DNA of 64,000 bases. Source: Clostridia bacterium (GTDB lineage Bacteria; Bacillota; Clostridia; Christensenellales; Pumilibacteraceae). Below the pieces are notes generated by a model. That model was not told the DNA's origin and ran no database searches. It saw nothing but the letters and a program-made list of their open reading frames with translations. The stretch spans positions 1 to 64,000 of the forward strand of contig CAAGAW010000029.1 of assembly GCA_900767465.1 (NCBI GenBank). Reading direction: 5' to 3'. Made by a program: the position numbers and the translations under genes. This document shows, one piece after another, positions 1-7,707 of this stretch; the stretch's first letter is position 1, and the number at the start of each line of letters is the position of its first letter.

Positions 1-78
1 TCAGCTAGCGTGGTGGGTTTAGATGGGATTACAGATGGCTTTTCGTCAATTTTGAGAGCGATTTTGAAAAGAAAATAA
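1..78 (+). CDS. 3' end of an unidentified upstream gene (partial)
   Basis: Frame 1 is open from the window edge to a TAA at 76-78, giving about 25 residues that end in Arg-Ala-Ile-Leu-Lys-Arg-Lys. The piece is too short to identify. It ends about 55 bp before the der promoter, so a gene end here is plausible, but chance openness cannot be excluded. Confidence 0.3.
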   Translation, partial: SASVVGLDGITDGFSSILRAILKRK

Positions 79-133
79 AAAATTTTCGATTTTATGCTGA
101 AAACACTTGACACAATCCTCGGACTGTAACCGT

Positions 134-162
134 TTGACATTTCCGCGCAATTGCGGTATAAT
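134..162 (+). promoter_or_regulatory. Consensus sigma-A promoter of der
   Basis: TTGACA at 134-139 and TATAAT at 157-162 are separated by 17 bp, a perfect match to the vegetative consensus. The expected start of transcription is near 169-170, only 3-4 nt before the der ATG at 173, so the transcript would be nearly leaderless. Confidence 0.85.
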
Positions 163-172
163 GAAATTTACC

Positions 173-1495
173 ATGAAAAAGAAACCCATAGTCGCCGTTG
201 TCGGACGACCGAACGTAGGCAAATCCACGTTCTTTAATAAGGTCTGCGGCAAAAGAATTTCCATAGTCAAGGACACCCCGGGCGTAACGCGCGACAGAGT
301 TTACGCGGACGCGGAGTGGTGCGGACACTTTTTTACCCTTATCGATACGGGCGGACTCGAACTCAAATCGGACGACGCCATGTTTTCGCATATCGAGTCG
401 CAGGCGCGCGCCGCGATCGACGTTGCGGACGTGATTCTGTTCTTTACCGACGCGAAATCCGGTCTCGTGTCTTCCGATTACGACGTCGCCGAGATTCTTC
501 GCCGTTCGGATAAGCCCGTAATACTCGTAGTCAACAAACTCGACAACTACGATCTTTCGCTCACTTACGATTTTTATTCGCTCGGACTCGGCGAGCCTTT
601 CGGCATTTCGTGCGAACAGAGCCTCGGACTCGGCGATCTTCTCGACGAGGTAGTCAAGGACTTCCCGCAGCAAGTCGAGGACGAAACGGATTTTTCGCTA
701 AAAATCGCGGTCGTAGGTCGCCCGAACGTAGGTAAATCCTCGCTCGTCAACCGACTTTTGGGCTTCGAGCGCGTAATAGTTTCGGACGTTGCGGGTACCA
801 CGCGCGACGCAATCGACACGCCGTTTACCTACGAGGGCAGAAATTACACCCTTATCGACACCGCCGGTATGCGCCGCAAGCGCGCGATCGAGGACGAGAG
901 CGTGGAGGACTATTCGGTAATGCGTTCGATAAGCGCGATCAACCGCGCCGACGTGGTTTTGATCGTGTTCGATTCGTCCGAAGAAATTTCCGAGCAGGAC
1001 GTGCGCATCGCAGGTTACGTTCACGAGCAGGGCAAACCGAACGTGATCGTAATGAACAAGTGGGATAAGGTCGAAAAAGACGGCTTTACGATCGAAAAAT
1101 ACGAAGCGGAACTTAAACGCCAACTCGCGTTTATGGACTACTTCAAGGCGTTTTACGTTTCGGCAAGCACAGGTCAGCGTACCGAAAAACTTATCGCAGC
1201 GGCGGACAAAGCGTTCATCAACGCGTCACAGCGTATTTCGACCGGCGTTCTCAACGACGTCGTGGCGGACGCCGTCGCGATGACCGAGCCGCCTTCTAAG
1301 TCGGGCAGACGCCTTAAAATTTTCTACGTCACACAGCCCGAAACCAACCCGCCCAAATTCGTTTTCTTCGTCAACGACGAAACGCTCGTGCATTTCTCGT
1401 ACCGCAGATACCTCGAAAACAGTCTTCGCAAAGCGTTCGATTTCTCGTGTACGCCCGTTAAACTCGTGTTCCACGAAAGAAAAGAGGAGGTGTAA
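173..1495 (+). CDS. der: Ribosome-assembly GTPase Der (EngA)
   Basis: Der is a cytoplasmic GTPase with two G domains in tandem that acts in assembly of the 50S ribosomal subunit. The 440-residue product carries GRPNVGKST at about 11-19 and a second GRPNVGKSS at about 181-189. NKLD near 121 and NKWD near 294 are the G4 motifs, and a C-terminal KH-like domain follows. The ATG at 173 is preferred because the protein then begins MKKKPIVAVVG as family members do; upstream in-frame starts fall within the promoter. No Shine-Dalgarno sequence lies before it. plsY starts 2 bp after the stop, so the two are co-transcribed. Confidence 0.96.
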   Translation: MKKKPIVAVVGRPNVGKSTFFNKVCGKRISIVKDTPGVTRDRVYADAEWCGHFFTLIDTGGLELKSDDAMFSHIESQARAAIDVADVILFFTDAKSGLVSSDYDVAEILRRSDKPVILVVNKLDNYDLSLTYDFYSLGLGEPFGISCEQSLGLGDLLDEVVKDFPQQVEDETDFSLKIAVVGRPNVGKSSLVNRLLGFERVIVSDVAGTTRDAIDTPFTYEGRNYTLIDTAGMRRKRAIEDESVEDYSVMRSISAINRADVVLIVFDSSEEISEQDVRIAGYVHEQGKPNVIVMNKWDKVEKDGFTIEKYEAELKRQLAFMDYFKAFYVSASTGQRTEKLIAAADKAFINASQRISTGVLNDVVADAVAMTEPPSKSGRRLKIFYVTQPETNPPKFVFFVNDETLVHFSYRRYLENSLRKAFDFSCTPVKLVFHERKEEV

Positions 1496-1497
1496 CG

Positions 1498-2265
1498 ATG
1501 CCCGCTTATTATTATCCGATGATGATCGGAGTGATTCTGCTTTCGTACGTTATCGGAAGCGTTAATTTCGCCGTAATAATTTCGCGCAAGGCAAACAAAG
1601 ACGTGCGCGGCAGCGGCAGCGGTAATCCCGGAACTATGAATATGCTCCGTACTTTCGGGCTTAAACTCGGTATTCTTACTCTTCTTCTCGACGTAATCAA
1701 GGGAGCGGTTCCCGCACTTATAGGCTGGTTTATGCTCGGCAAAGAAACGTTCGTGTTCGGCGCGGATAAGTCGGGCGTGTTTATCGCGGGACTTGCAGTC
1801 GTTCTCGGACACATCTTTCCCGTGCTTTACAAGATGCGCGGAGGCAAAGGCGTCGCGTGCGCGATAGGAGTCGCGCTCGTCGCCGACCCGATAGTCGCGC
1901 TTGCGTCGTTCGTCGTCGCGCTCGTATTCTTCATCGTAGTCAAAATCGGATCGCTCGCGTCGTTTATCGCGACGGGGATACCGCTCATTTATGACGGGGT
2001 AAAATGTCTGACCCACGGCAACGTGCTTTGCGGAGTTCTGTCGCTCGCGATATTCGCGATAGTCCTTGCGGCGCACCACCGGAATCTCGTTCGCATTTTT
2101 ACCGGCAAGGAACGAAAAACCGACCTATTTAAAAAGAAAAAATCCGGGTCGGACAAAACCGAACGCCCGACCGAAGAAGTCGTGGTTGCCGACGTCGAGG
2201 AAATTCCGCGCGAGAGCGAAAATCCCGGAGCGGACGGGCAAAAAACGGACGAATCGGCAGAATAA
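1498..2265 (+). CDS. plsY: Acyl-phosphate:glycerol-3-phosphate acyltransferase PlsY
   Basis: PlsY is an integral membrane enzyme that transfers an acyl group from acyl-phosphate to glycerol-3-phosphate, the first step of phosphatidic acid synthesis. Several hydrophobic segments are visible. The glycine-rich loop GSGNPGTMNMLRTFG (about 38-52) and RGGKGVA (about 114-120) are the family's substrate-binding motifs. A charged Lys/Glu-rich cytoplasmic tail of about 50 residues extends beyond the usual length of about 200. A strong GGAGGTG ribosome site precedes the ATG, and the der-plsY spacing of 2 bp implies one operon. Confidence 0.94.
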   Translation: MPAYYYPMMIGVILLSYVIGSVNFAVIISRKANKDVRGSGSGNPGTMNMLRTFGLKLGILTLLLDVIKGAVPALIGWFMLGKETFVFGADKSGVFIAGLAVVLGHIFPVLYKMRGGKGVACAIGVALVADPIVALASFVVALVFFIVVKIGSLASFIATGIPLIYDGVKCLTHGNVLCGVLSLAIFAIVLAAHHRNLVRIFTGKERKTDLFKKKKSGSDKTERPTEEVVVADVEEIPRESENPGADGQKTDESAE

Positions 2266-2280
2266 AAACGAAAATAAAAT

Positions 2281-2310
2281 ACATATAGTCAAGACCCTCC
2301 GGCATATATT
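2281..2310 (+). promoter_or_regulatory. Possible sigma-E promoter of spoIVA
   Basis: CATATATT at 2303-2310 resembles the sporulation sigma-E -10 element (CATA-rich), and an ATA-containing -35-like element lies at 2281-2287 about 15 bp upstream. In Bacillus, spoIVA is transcribed by sigma-E in the mother cell. The match is loose and rests partly on gene identity. Confidence 0.4.
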
Positions 2311-2342
2311 CTACTATAAAGCCTTGGAGGATCTTTTCGTTA

Positions 2343-3821
2343 ATGGAACAATTCGACGTTTATAAGGACATTCGCGAACGCACCGACGGCGACGTTTATA
2401 TCGGGGTCGTGGGTCCCGTCCGCGCGGGGAAATCGACGTTCATAACCAACTTTATGAACAAACTCGTTATCCCGAAGATCAAAAGCAAGCACGCCCGCGA
2501 GCGCATGCAGGACGAACTCCCGCAAAGCGCAAACGGCAAAGCGATTATGACGACTCAGCCGAAGTTCGTCCCCGGCGAAGCGGTTACCGTGTCGTTCGGG
2601 GATAAAATGGACGCACGGATAAGGCTCGTCGATTGCGTGGGTTATCTGATCGACGGAGCGACAGGTTACGCCGAGGACGGCAAGCCGCGTATGGTGCGCA
2701 CTCCGTGGTCGGACGAACCCGTGCCTTTCGCGCAAGCCGCCGAAACGGGTACGCGCAAAGTCATTTCCGAACACTCGACTATCGGTATAGTTATGACGAG
2801 CGACGGCTCGATCGATACCGAAATCGCCCGAAGCGCGTACGTTCCCGCAGAAGAGCGGGTAGTGGGCGAACTTTCCGAACTCGGCAAGCCTTTCGTCGTC
2901 GTACTCAACTCGAAAGTACCCGATTCCGCCGAAACCGAAAAACTTGCCGCCTCGCTCACCGACAAGTACGGAACCGCGGTTATTCCCATGGACGTACTGA
3001 ATATGGGCGAAAAGGAGATAGCCGGACTACTCGGCAAGGTTCTTCTCGAATTCCCGCTCCGCGACGTCGAAATTTCTATGGACAAATGGTTGCAGGCCCT
3101 TCCCGCCGACAACGAAATCATATCGTCGCTTACCTCGCTTATCACCGAAAAAACCGCGGAAATGGTAAAGATGAGCGACTGTTACAAAATGCAGTCCGCG
3201 CTCGACGGCGACAAGCGTTTCGCGGGGATCTCTCTCGACAAAATCGACGCGGGGACGGGCAGACTTTGCTATACCGTGTCTGCCGCGCCCGAACTTTTCT
3301 ACGAAGCATTATCCGCCGCGTGCGGATCGGAAATCAAAGACGACTTCGCGCTTATGAGTAAGATCGCCGCGCTGTCGAAGTCCGCCGCCGAATATGACAA
3401 AATCGGCGCGGCAATGGAGCAGGTGAAAAAGACGGGTTACGGCGTAGTGACTCCCGCGCAAGGCGATATGACGCTCTCCGAGCCCGAAATCGTTCGTCAA
3501 GGCTCGCGTTACGCCGTCCGCCTTCGCGCAACCGCCCCGTCGCTCCATATTATGGAGGTGGACGTCGCGGCGGAAGTTAATCCCGTCATAGGCGAAGCGC
3601 AAAGCGAAGAGTCGCTCAGATCGCTGCTTTCCGGCTTCGAATCCGATCCCAAGGGTATCTGGGATACGCAGATGCTCGGCAAAAGCATGCACGAACTCGC
3701 CGAAGACAAACTTCGCGGAAAAATCGCGTCCGTTCCCGACGACACCCAAAAGAAAATGCGCAAAACCCTTACCCGCATCGTCAACGAGGGCAAAGGCGGC
3801 GTAATCTGTATCTTGTTATAA
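2343..3821 (+). CDS. spoIVA: Stage IV sporulation protein A (coat morphogenetic ATPase)
   Basis: SpoIVA polymerises with ATP hydrolysis on the forespore outer membrane and is the platform for spore coat assembly. The product has 492 residues, the normal length. It begins with the conserved block MEQFDVYKDIRERTDGDVY followed by the Walker A loop GPVRAGKST (24-32). The C-terminus GGVICILL is the hydrophobic tail needed for membrane localisation in the family. A GGAGGAT ribosome site lies 8-10 bp before the ATG. The gene is strong evidence that the organism forms endospores. Confidence 0.97.
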   Translation: MEQFDVYKDIRERTDGDVYIGVVGPVRAGKSTFITNFMNKLVIPKIKSKHARERMQDELPQSANGKAIMTTQPKFVPGEAVTVSFGDKMDARIRLVDCVGYLIDGATGYAEDGKPRMVRTPWSDEPVPFAQAAETGTRKVISEHSTIGIVMTSDGSIDTEIARSAYVPAEERVVGELSELGKPFVVVLNSKVPDSAETEKLAASLTDKYGTAVIPMDVLNMGEKEIAGLLGKVLLEFPLRDVEISMDKWLQALPADNEIISSLTSLITEKTAEMVKMSDCYKMQSALDGDKRFAGISLDKIDAGTGRLCYTVSAAPELFYEALSAACGSEIKDDFALMSKIAALSKSAAEYDKIGAAMEQVKKTGYGVVTPAQGDMTLSEPEIVRQGSRYAVRLRATAPSLHIMEVDVAAEVNPVIGEAQSEESLRSLLSGFESDPKGIWDTQMLGKSMHELAEDKLRGKIASVPDDTQKKMRKTLTRIVNEGKGGVICILL

Positions 3822-4518
3822 AACCGAACGAGTAAATACCGTTAAACCAAATAAAACAAATAAAGCTTTCCCCCTCGGGGCGCGACGCGCAGCGACGGAT
3901 AAGGGGAAGCAACCTTATATGGTGGGCGTTCATAGTCCGCTCGTTGGAGAGCCGCCGATGGCAAGTCGGCTGCGCCCGTACTTATAAATCCAAGCGGAGC
4001 GGTATTTTGCTTCTGTCATTGCGAGGAGCGGAGCGCGAAGCGCGCAGTCGTAGACCAAGGCGGGAGCGAAACGATAACAAGCGTGCACGTTATGCGGCGG
4101 GACGAGGGCGTCCCGCCCTACCGACGGCTTCGCCGCGAATCGGACACGATGTCATTTCGAGCGTAGTCGAGAAATCCCCTGCGGAAGAAACGGAACGAAA
4201 CATACCCGCGCCAGCCAAATGCCCGCGGTGGCTCACCGCCGAGAAATCCCCTATAATAGAAACGAGACCAAACATACACGACCACACCAAAATACTTGTC
4301 CGCGCCGGCTCACCGTTTTTAAGCCTTCCCCCTCGGGGCGCGACGCGGCGGTGCGAAGCACCGTAAAAACAGTCCTCGTGTGACTGTTTTTAGCCAAAGC
4401 GGCGAAGCAGCTATGCTACGAGCCGGGAGGTGTCACGAGTGCGAGCGTTAGCGAACATGAGCGGGCGGATGAGGGGGCGGGCTAAGATAAGCCAACGGAA
4501 AACGCAAACAAAAAACCA
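3822..4518. repeat. Composite non-coding repeat cluster
   Basis: No credible gene lies between spoIVA and the VanW-family gene. Recognisable repeat modules are: a CCCCCTCGGGG / GGATAAGGGG arm pair at 3870-3906; an ATTGCGAGGAGCGGAGCG module at 4019-4060; the perfect dyad GGCGGGACG (4096-4104) / CGTCCCGCC (4109-4117); a TTTCGAGCG...GAGAAATCCCC module at 4151-4180; GCGGTGGCTCACCGC near 4221-4238; and a second long CCCCCTCGGGG...GGATGAGGGGG unit at 4322-4476. Inside the last unit sit a hairpin at 4349-4363 and an 11-bp stem at 4364-4374/4382-4392. The same modules recur in other gaps of this window. Confidence 0.85.
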
Positions 4519-4539
4519 TATTTTACCGATCGTAAAATA
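4519..4539. promoter_or_regulatory. Operator-like inverted repeat upstream of the VanW gene
   Basis: TATTTTAC (4519-4526) and GTAAAATA (4532-4539) form a perfect 8-bp dyad with a 5-bp centre, 25 bp before the VanW-gene ATG. Its position suits a repressor site, but no matching regulator is encoded nearby, so its role is a guess. Confidence 0.3.
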
Positions 4540-4563
4540 CGACGGAACGCGCATAATACGAGT

Positions 4564-5982
4564 ATGCGGGGACTAGCGAAAAAAGCGATAATAATCGCGC
4601 TTATAACGACGACCGCGTTCGGAACGAAAAGTCCGTGCGCGGTTTGCCGCGAAAAAAGCCGTGCGGACAAATCGTCCGTACCCGCGCTCGCAATCTCGGT
4701 AGGATCGACGACGCGCGCCGGAATTCCAGCGGTTGCGACCGTATCGCCGTCGCGGGACTGTGCCGGTCGCGACTATCGCGAAACCGAATGGGACTACGAA
4801 AAACGCAAAACTCCCGCAAGTTCGGAGCCGCGCGCCAAGGTGACTTTTTCGTTCAAAAACACCTCGGTAACCTATTCCGACGACCTCGTCTCCATACCCG
4901 ATCATACGCTTGCGGGTGAATTCGACGAACGGAGAATAAACGCGCCGTTGTCCGAAAAACTCGCATACGTATATAAGAATTTGAGTAACGGACACGATAT
5001 AAAGTCCGCATTGTCGTATACTTTTCCCGCGCTTAAAGCGAAAGTCGACGAGTTTATAGATAAAGTAAACGCCTCGCCCGTCGACGCCGGAATTACGTTT
5101 CGTCCGTATGAAAAACCGATGTTTACGATCGCTCGCGAAAAATCGGGTTACGAGGTAAACGAAACCAAACTTTACTACGATATTTACGCCGCTCTCAAAG
5201 ACGGGGTCGTTTCCTTTTCCGCGCCCGTCGAAGAGGTTAAAGCGGGCGTTACGGCGGAAGATTTAACCGCCTGCACACGCTTGCGTTCGACGTTTTCCAC
5301 CGATTATTCGTCGTCGGGCGAAAACCGCAAACACAACATCCGCCTTGCGCTTTCCGGAATAAACGGCGTACGTATCGACCCCGGCGAAGAGTTTTCGTTC
5401 AATAGGGCGGTTGGCAGGCGCACCGCGGCAAACGGCTTTACCGAAGCGAAAATCATCGTGGACGGCGACTATACCGACGGCGTGGGCGGGGGCGTGTGTC
5501 AGGCGTCGACCACGCTGTACAACGCCGCGCTTTTGTCCGGACTTAAAATCACGCAGGCGCGACCACACTCGCTGCCGCCCTCGTACGTGCCGCCTTCGTT
5601 CGACGCGATGGTAAATTCCGGTTCGAGCGATCTTCGTTTCGTAAACGACACGGGTATGCCGGTATTCATACGCACGTACTGTACGCAAACCAAAGCGACG
5701 GCGGAGATTTACGGGCTTAAAAACGAGTATGAAATCGTAAGGAAAAGCGAAATCGTGTCAAAAGGCGAAATCCCCGCGGACAGGACGGTTCCGGACTCCG
5801 AAAACCGCTACGGCACCGCGGGACTTCAAAGAGGAGAGAGCAAGCGCGTAAGTTACGGTACGGCGGCAATCGGTTCGGAAGGGTACCTTTATTTTTACAA
5901 AAACGGCAAACTCGTCGAAAAACGGCTTATCCGTCGCGACGTATACCGTTCGCGTGCGGGCATAATCGCGGTAAAACCGTAA
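4564..5982 (+). CDS. Secreted VanW-family protein
   Basis: This 472-residue protein begins with a basic and hydrophobic stretch (about 1-20) resembling a signal peptide or membrane anchor. A lineage-specific linker follows, then a VanW domain at about 245-395 recognised by FSFNRAVGRRTAANGF, GGGVCQASTTLYNAAL and the conserved HSLPPSYVPP. The C-terminal 70 residues (GYLYFYKNGKLVEKR) resemble a G5-type surface domain. VanW proteins are cell-envelope proteins of unknown biochemical role, first seen in glycopeptide-resistance clusters. There is no resistance cluster here. No good Shine-Dalgarno or -35 box is visible, so the exact start is uncertain. Confidence 0.85.
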   Translation: MRGLAKKAIIIALITTTAFGTKSPCAVCREKSRADKSSVPALAISVGSTTRAGIPAVATVSPSRDCAGRDYRETEWDYEKRKTPASSEPRAKVTFSFKNTSVTYSDDLVSIPDHTLAGEFDERRINAPLSEKLAYVYKNLSNGHDIKSALSYTFPALKAKVDEFIDKVNASPVDAGITFRPYEKPMFTIAREKSGYEVNETKLYYDIYAALKDGVVSFSAPVEEVKAGVTAEDLTACTRLRSTFSTDYSSSGENRKHNIRLALSGINGVRIDPGEEFSFNRAVGRRTAANGFTEAKIIVDGDYTDGVGGGVCQASTTLYNAALLSGLKITQARPHSLPPSYVPPSFDAMVNSGSSDLRFVNDTGMPVFIRTYCTQTKATAEIYGLKNEYEIVRKSEIVSKGEIPADRTVPDSENRYGTAGLQRGESKRVSYGTAAIGSEGYLYFYKNGKLVEKRLIRRDVYRSRAGIIAVKP

Positions 5983-6031
5983 ACGCGTGTACGCGCGCGA
6001 CCCTATATTTAATGCGCGACCCCTTAAAAGG

Positions 6032-6060
6032 TTGACAAAATTCAATTGCGGCGATATAAT
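6032..6060 (+). promoter_or_regulatory. Consensus sigma-A promoter of the lgt operon
   Basis: TTGACA at 6032-6037 and TATAAT at 6055-6060 with a 17-bp spacer, a perfect consensus match. It lies 33 bp before the lgt ATG, giving a leader of about 25 nt that carries a GGAG ribosome site. Confidence 0.88.
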
Positions 6061-6092
6061 TAAAAGGACAATTTTTCAATTCGGAGCGTTCT

Positions 6093-7175
6093 ATGGATTT
6101 TATTTCGTCGATTAACGCACTCGCTTCCGCTTCGGGAGGGTTTAACTGGTACGGATTTCTGATAGGCAGCGGAATGGTGATTTGCATCGTTCTTGCCTAT
6201 TTTTCGTCCAAAAAGAAAGGATTTTATTCCGATTTCGTGTTCGATCTCGCTATTTGCTGTATCCCGCTCGCGATAGTGGGAGCAAGACTCGGCTACGTGA
6301 TTTTCGACCTTACCGGACCGAATCCGAGCCACTGGACGTTCAAAAAGATTATCGGACTCGACGGAGGCGGACTTGCCGGACTTCAGATTTACGGCGGACT
6401 CGTCGCGGCTGCTCTCGGCTCGCTTATCGTGCTTGCGATTCAGCGTAAACACCCCGAAAACGAGCGCGTAAGCTGGTTACAGATGGCGGATCTCGGCTTT
6501 ACGTTCATAATTCTGGGTCAGATCATCGGCAGATGGGGAAACTTCGCCAATCAGGAAGCGTACGGCAACGCCGTTACCGATCCGTCGCTTCAATGGTTCC
6601 CGTACGCGGTGTATATCGAGGCGAAAGCGGGCTGGTATCAGGCGACTTTCTTCTACGAGAGTTTCTGGAATCTTATCGGCTGGGGTCTTATGATGTGGTT
6701 CTATCTCGGAAAACGCCGCTCGTACGACGGTTTCAACTTCTCGTTCTACTGCATCTGGTACGGCTTCGGCAGATTCTTTGTCGAGGGGCTTCGCTCGGAT
6801 AGCCTCTATATCGGCAACTCGCTGCGTGTAAGCCAGCTCGTAAGTATTATCCTGTTCTTCTTCGGCATAGGTATGAATATATACCATATCGTCCGCGCGA
6901 GAAAAGCGGGCAAAAATCCGTTTATTCTCATTCCCGAATCCGAGCTGTCGCTTGACTATTACGGATACGAAAAGACGATGGCATACCGACTTTCACTTGC
7001 GCCTGTACCCGCAACGCCAAAAAGAGGCAAAGAGGAGCCGAAATTCGACACCCCCGATGACAGCGACAAATATTGGGAAGTAAAACCGGAAGAAGCCGCG
7101 TCGCCCGAAACGAAGATAGAAGGAAACGAAACCGAACCTGCCGGAAATAAAACGGAGGAAACGAAAAATGACTGA
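6093..7175 (+). CDS. lgt: Prolipoprotein diacylglyceryl transferase
   Basis: Lgt is a multi-pass membrane enzyme that moves diacylglycerol from phosphatidylglycerol onto the lipobox cysteine of prolipoproteins. The 360-residue protein has about seven hydrophobic segments and the signature GRWGNFANQEAYG at about 145-157. The C-terminal 70 residues are a charged Pro/Glu/Lys-rich tail longer than in typical Lgt. The window encodes several lipoproteins that need this enzyme. The next gene begins 8 bp inside its 3' end. Confidence 0.95.
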   Translation: MDFISSINALASASGGFNWYGFLIGSGMVICIVLAYFSSKKKGFYSDFVFDLAICCIPLAIVGARLGYVIFDLTGPNPSHWTFKKIIGLDGGGLAGLQIYGGLVAAALGSLIVLAIQRKHPENERVSWLQMADLGFTFIILGQIIGRWGNFANQEAYGNAVTDPSLQWFPYAVYIEAKAGWYQATFFYESFWNLIGWGLMMWFYLGKRRSYDGFNFSFYCIWYGFGRFFVEGLRSDSLYIGNSLRVSQLVSIILFFFGIGMNIYHIVRARKAGKNPFILIPESELSLDYYGYEKTMAYRLSLAPVPATPKRGKEEPKFDTPDDSDKYWEVKPEEAASPETKIEGNETEPAGNKTEETKND

Positions 7176-7707
7176 AAATCAGATCGAGCCGACCAAGGCT
7201 CAGCGCACCGCCGGCAATATCGCCGCGGGCGCGTACGTTATACTTTGCGGCGTGTTTCTTCTGCTCGTCGGTCTCGGAGTGTTCGACGGACTCACGATCG
7301 GCAACGTAACGCTTATTTCGATATTCTATACGCTTGCGCTTGCGTTTATGACCGGCGCGTTTATACAAAAAAACACCGCGTCGCTGTGGATAGGCACGGC
7401 GTTTGCGGTACCCGCGACCGTTACGCTTCTCAACAACTTTACCGCGCTCACTTACGCGCAACTTTATCCGATCTATATCGCGATTCCCGCGATTTGCTGC
7501 GCAGTAACCATGATACTCAGCCGCGCTTATGCGGATCACCTTAAAGTCATTCTTTTCTTCGGCTTGCTCGCGTGCGTGTTCGCGCTTCAGTCGAGCGGAC
7601 TTTTCGGCTGGGGAGTAGTGATTCCTCTTCTTATAACGTTCGTCGGAGCGACGGTAATAATTGTGGCAATCAAAGGCAGAAAAAACGGAGACGAAGACGA
7701 TGAATAA
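7168..7707 (+). CDS. Hypothetical multi-pass membrane protein
   Basis: The 179-residue product has about five predicted membrane helices (around 17-40, 46-65, 72-88, 95-115 and 125-165) and a charged tail KGRKNGDEDDE. I do not recognise a family. A GGAGG ribosome site precedes the ATG at 7168. It overlaps lgt by 8 bp and the next gene by 8 bp, so translation is probably coupled across the three genes. Function unknown; a membrane role is all the sequence supports. Confidence 0.8.
   Translation: MTENQIEPTKAQRTAGNIAAGAYVILCGVFLLLVGLGVFDGLTIGNVTLISIFYTLALAFMTGAFIQKNTASLWIGTAFAVPATVTLLNNFTALTYAQLYPIYIAIPAICCAVTMILSRAYADHLKVILFFGLLACVFALQSSGLFGWGVVIPLLITFVGATVIIVAIKGRKNGDEDDE

Noticed and set aside
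3930..4000. tRNA-like stretch with GCCGATGGCAAGTCGGC hairpin
   Set aside because: No acceptor stem, anticodon arm or T-loop sequence could be fitted, so it is not a tRNA.
3944..4366. Open frame of about 140 codons in the repeat cluster after spoIVA
   Set aside because: It is translated repeat modules and has no ribosome site; similar spurious proteins appear wherever the modules occur.
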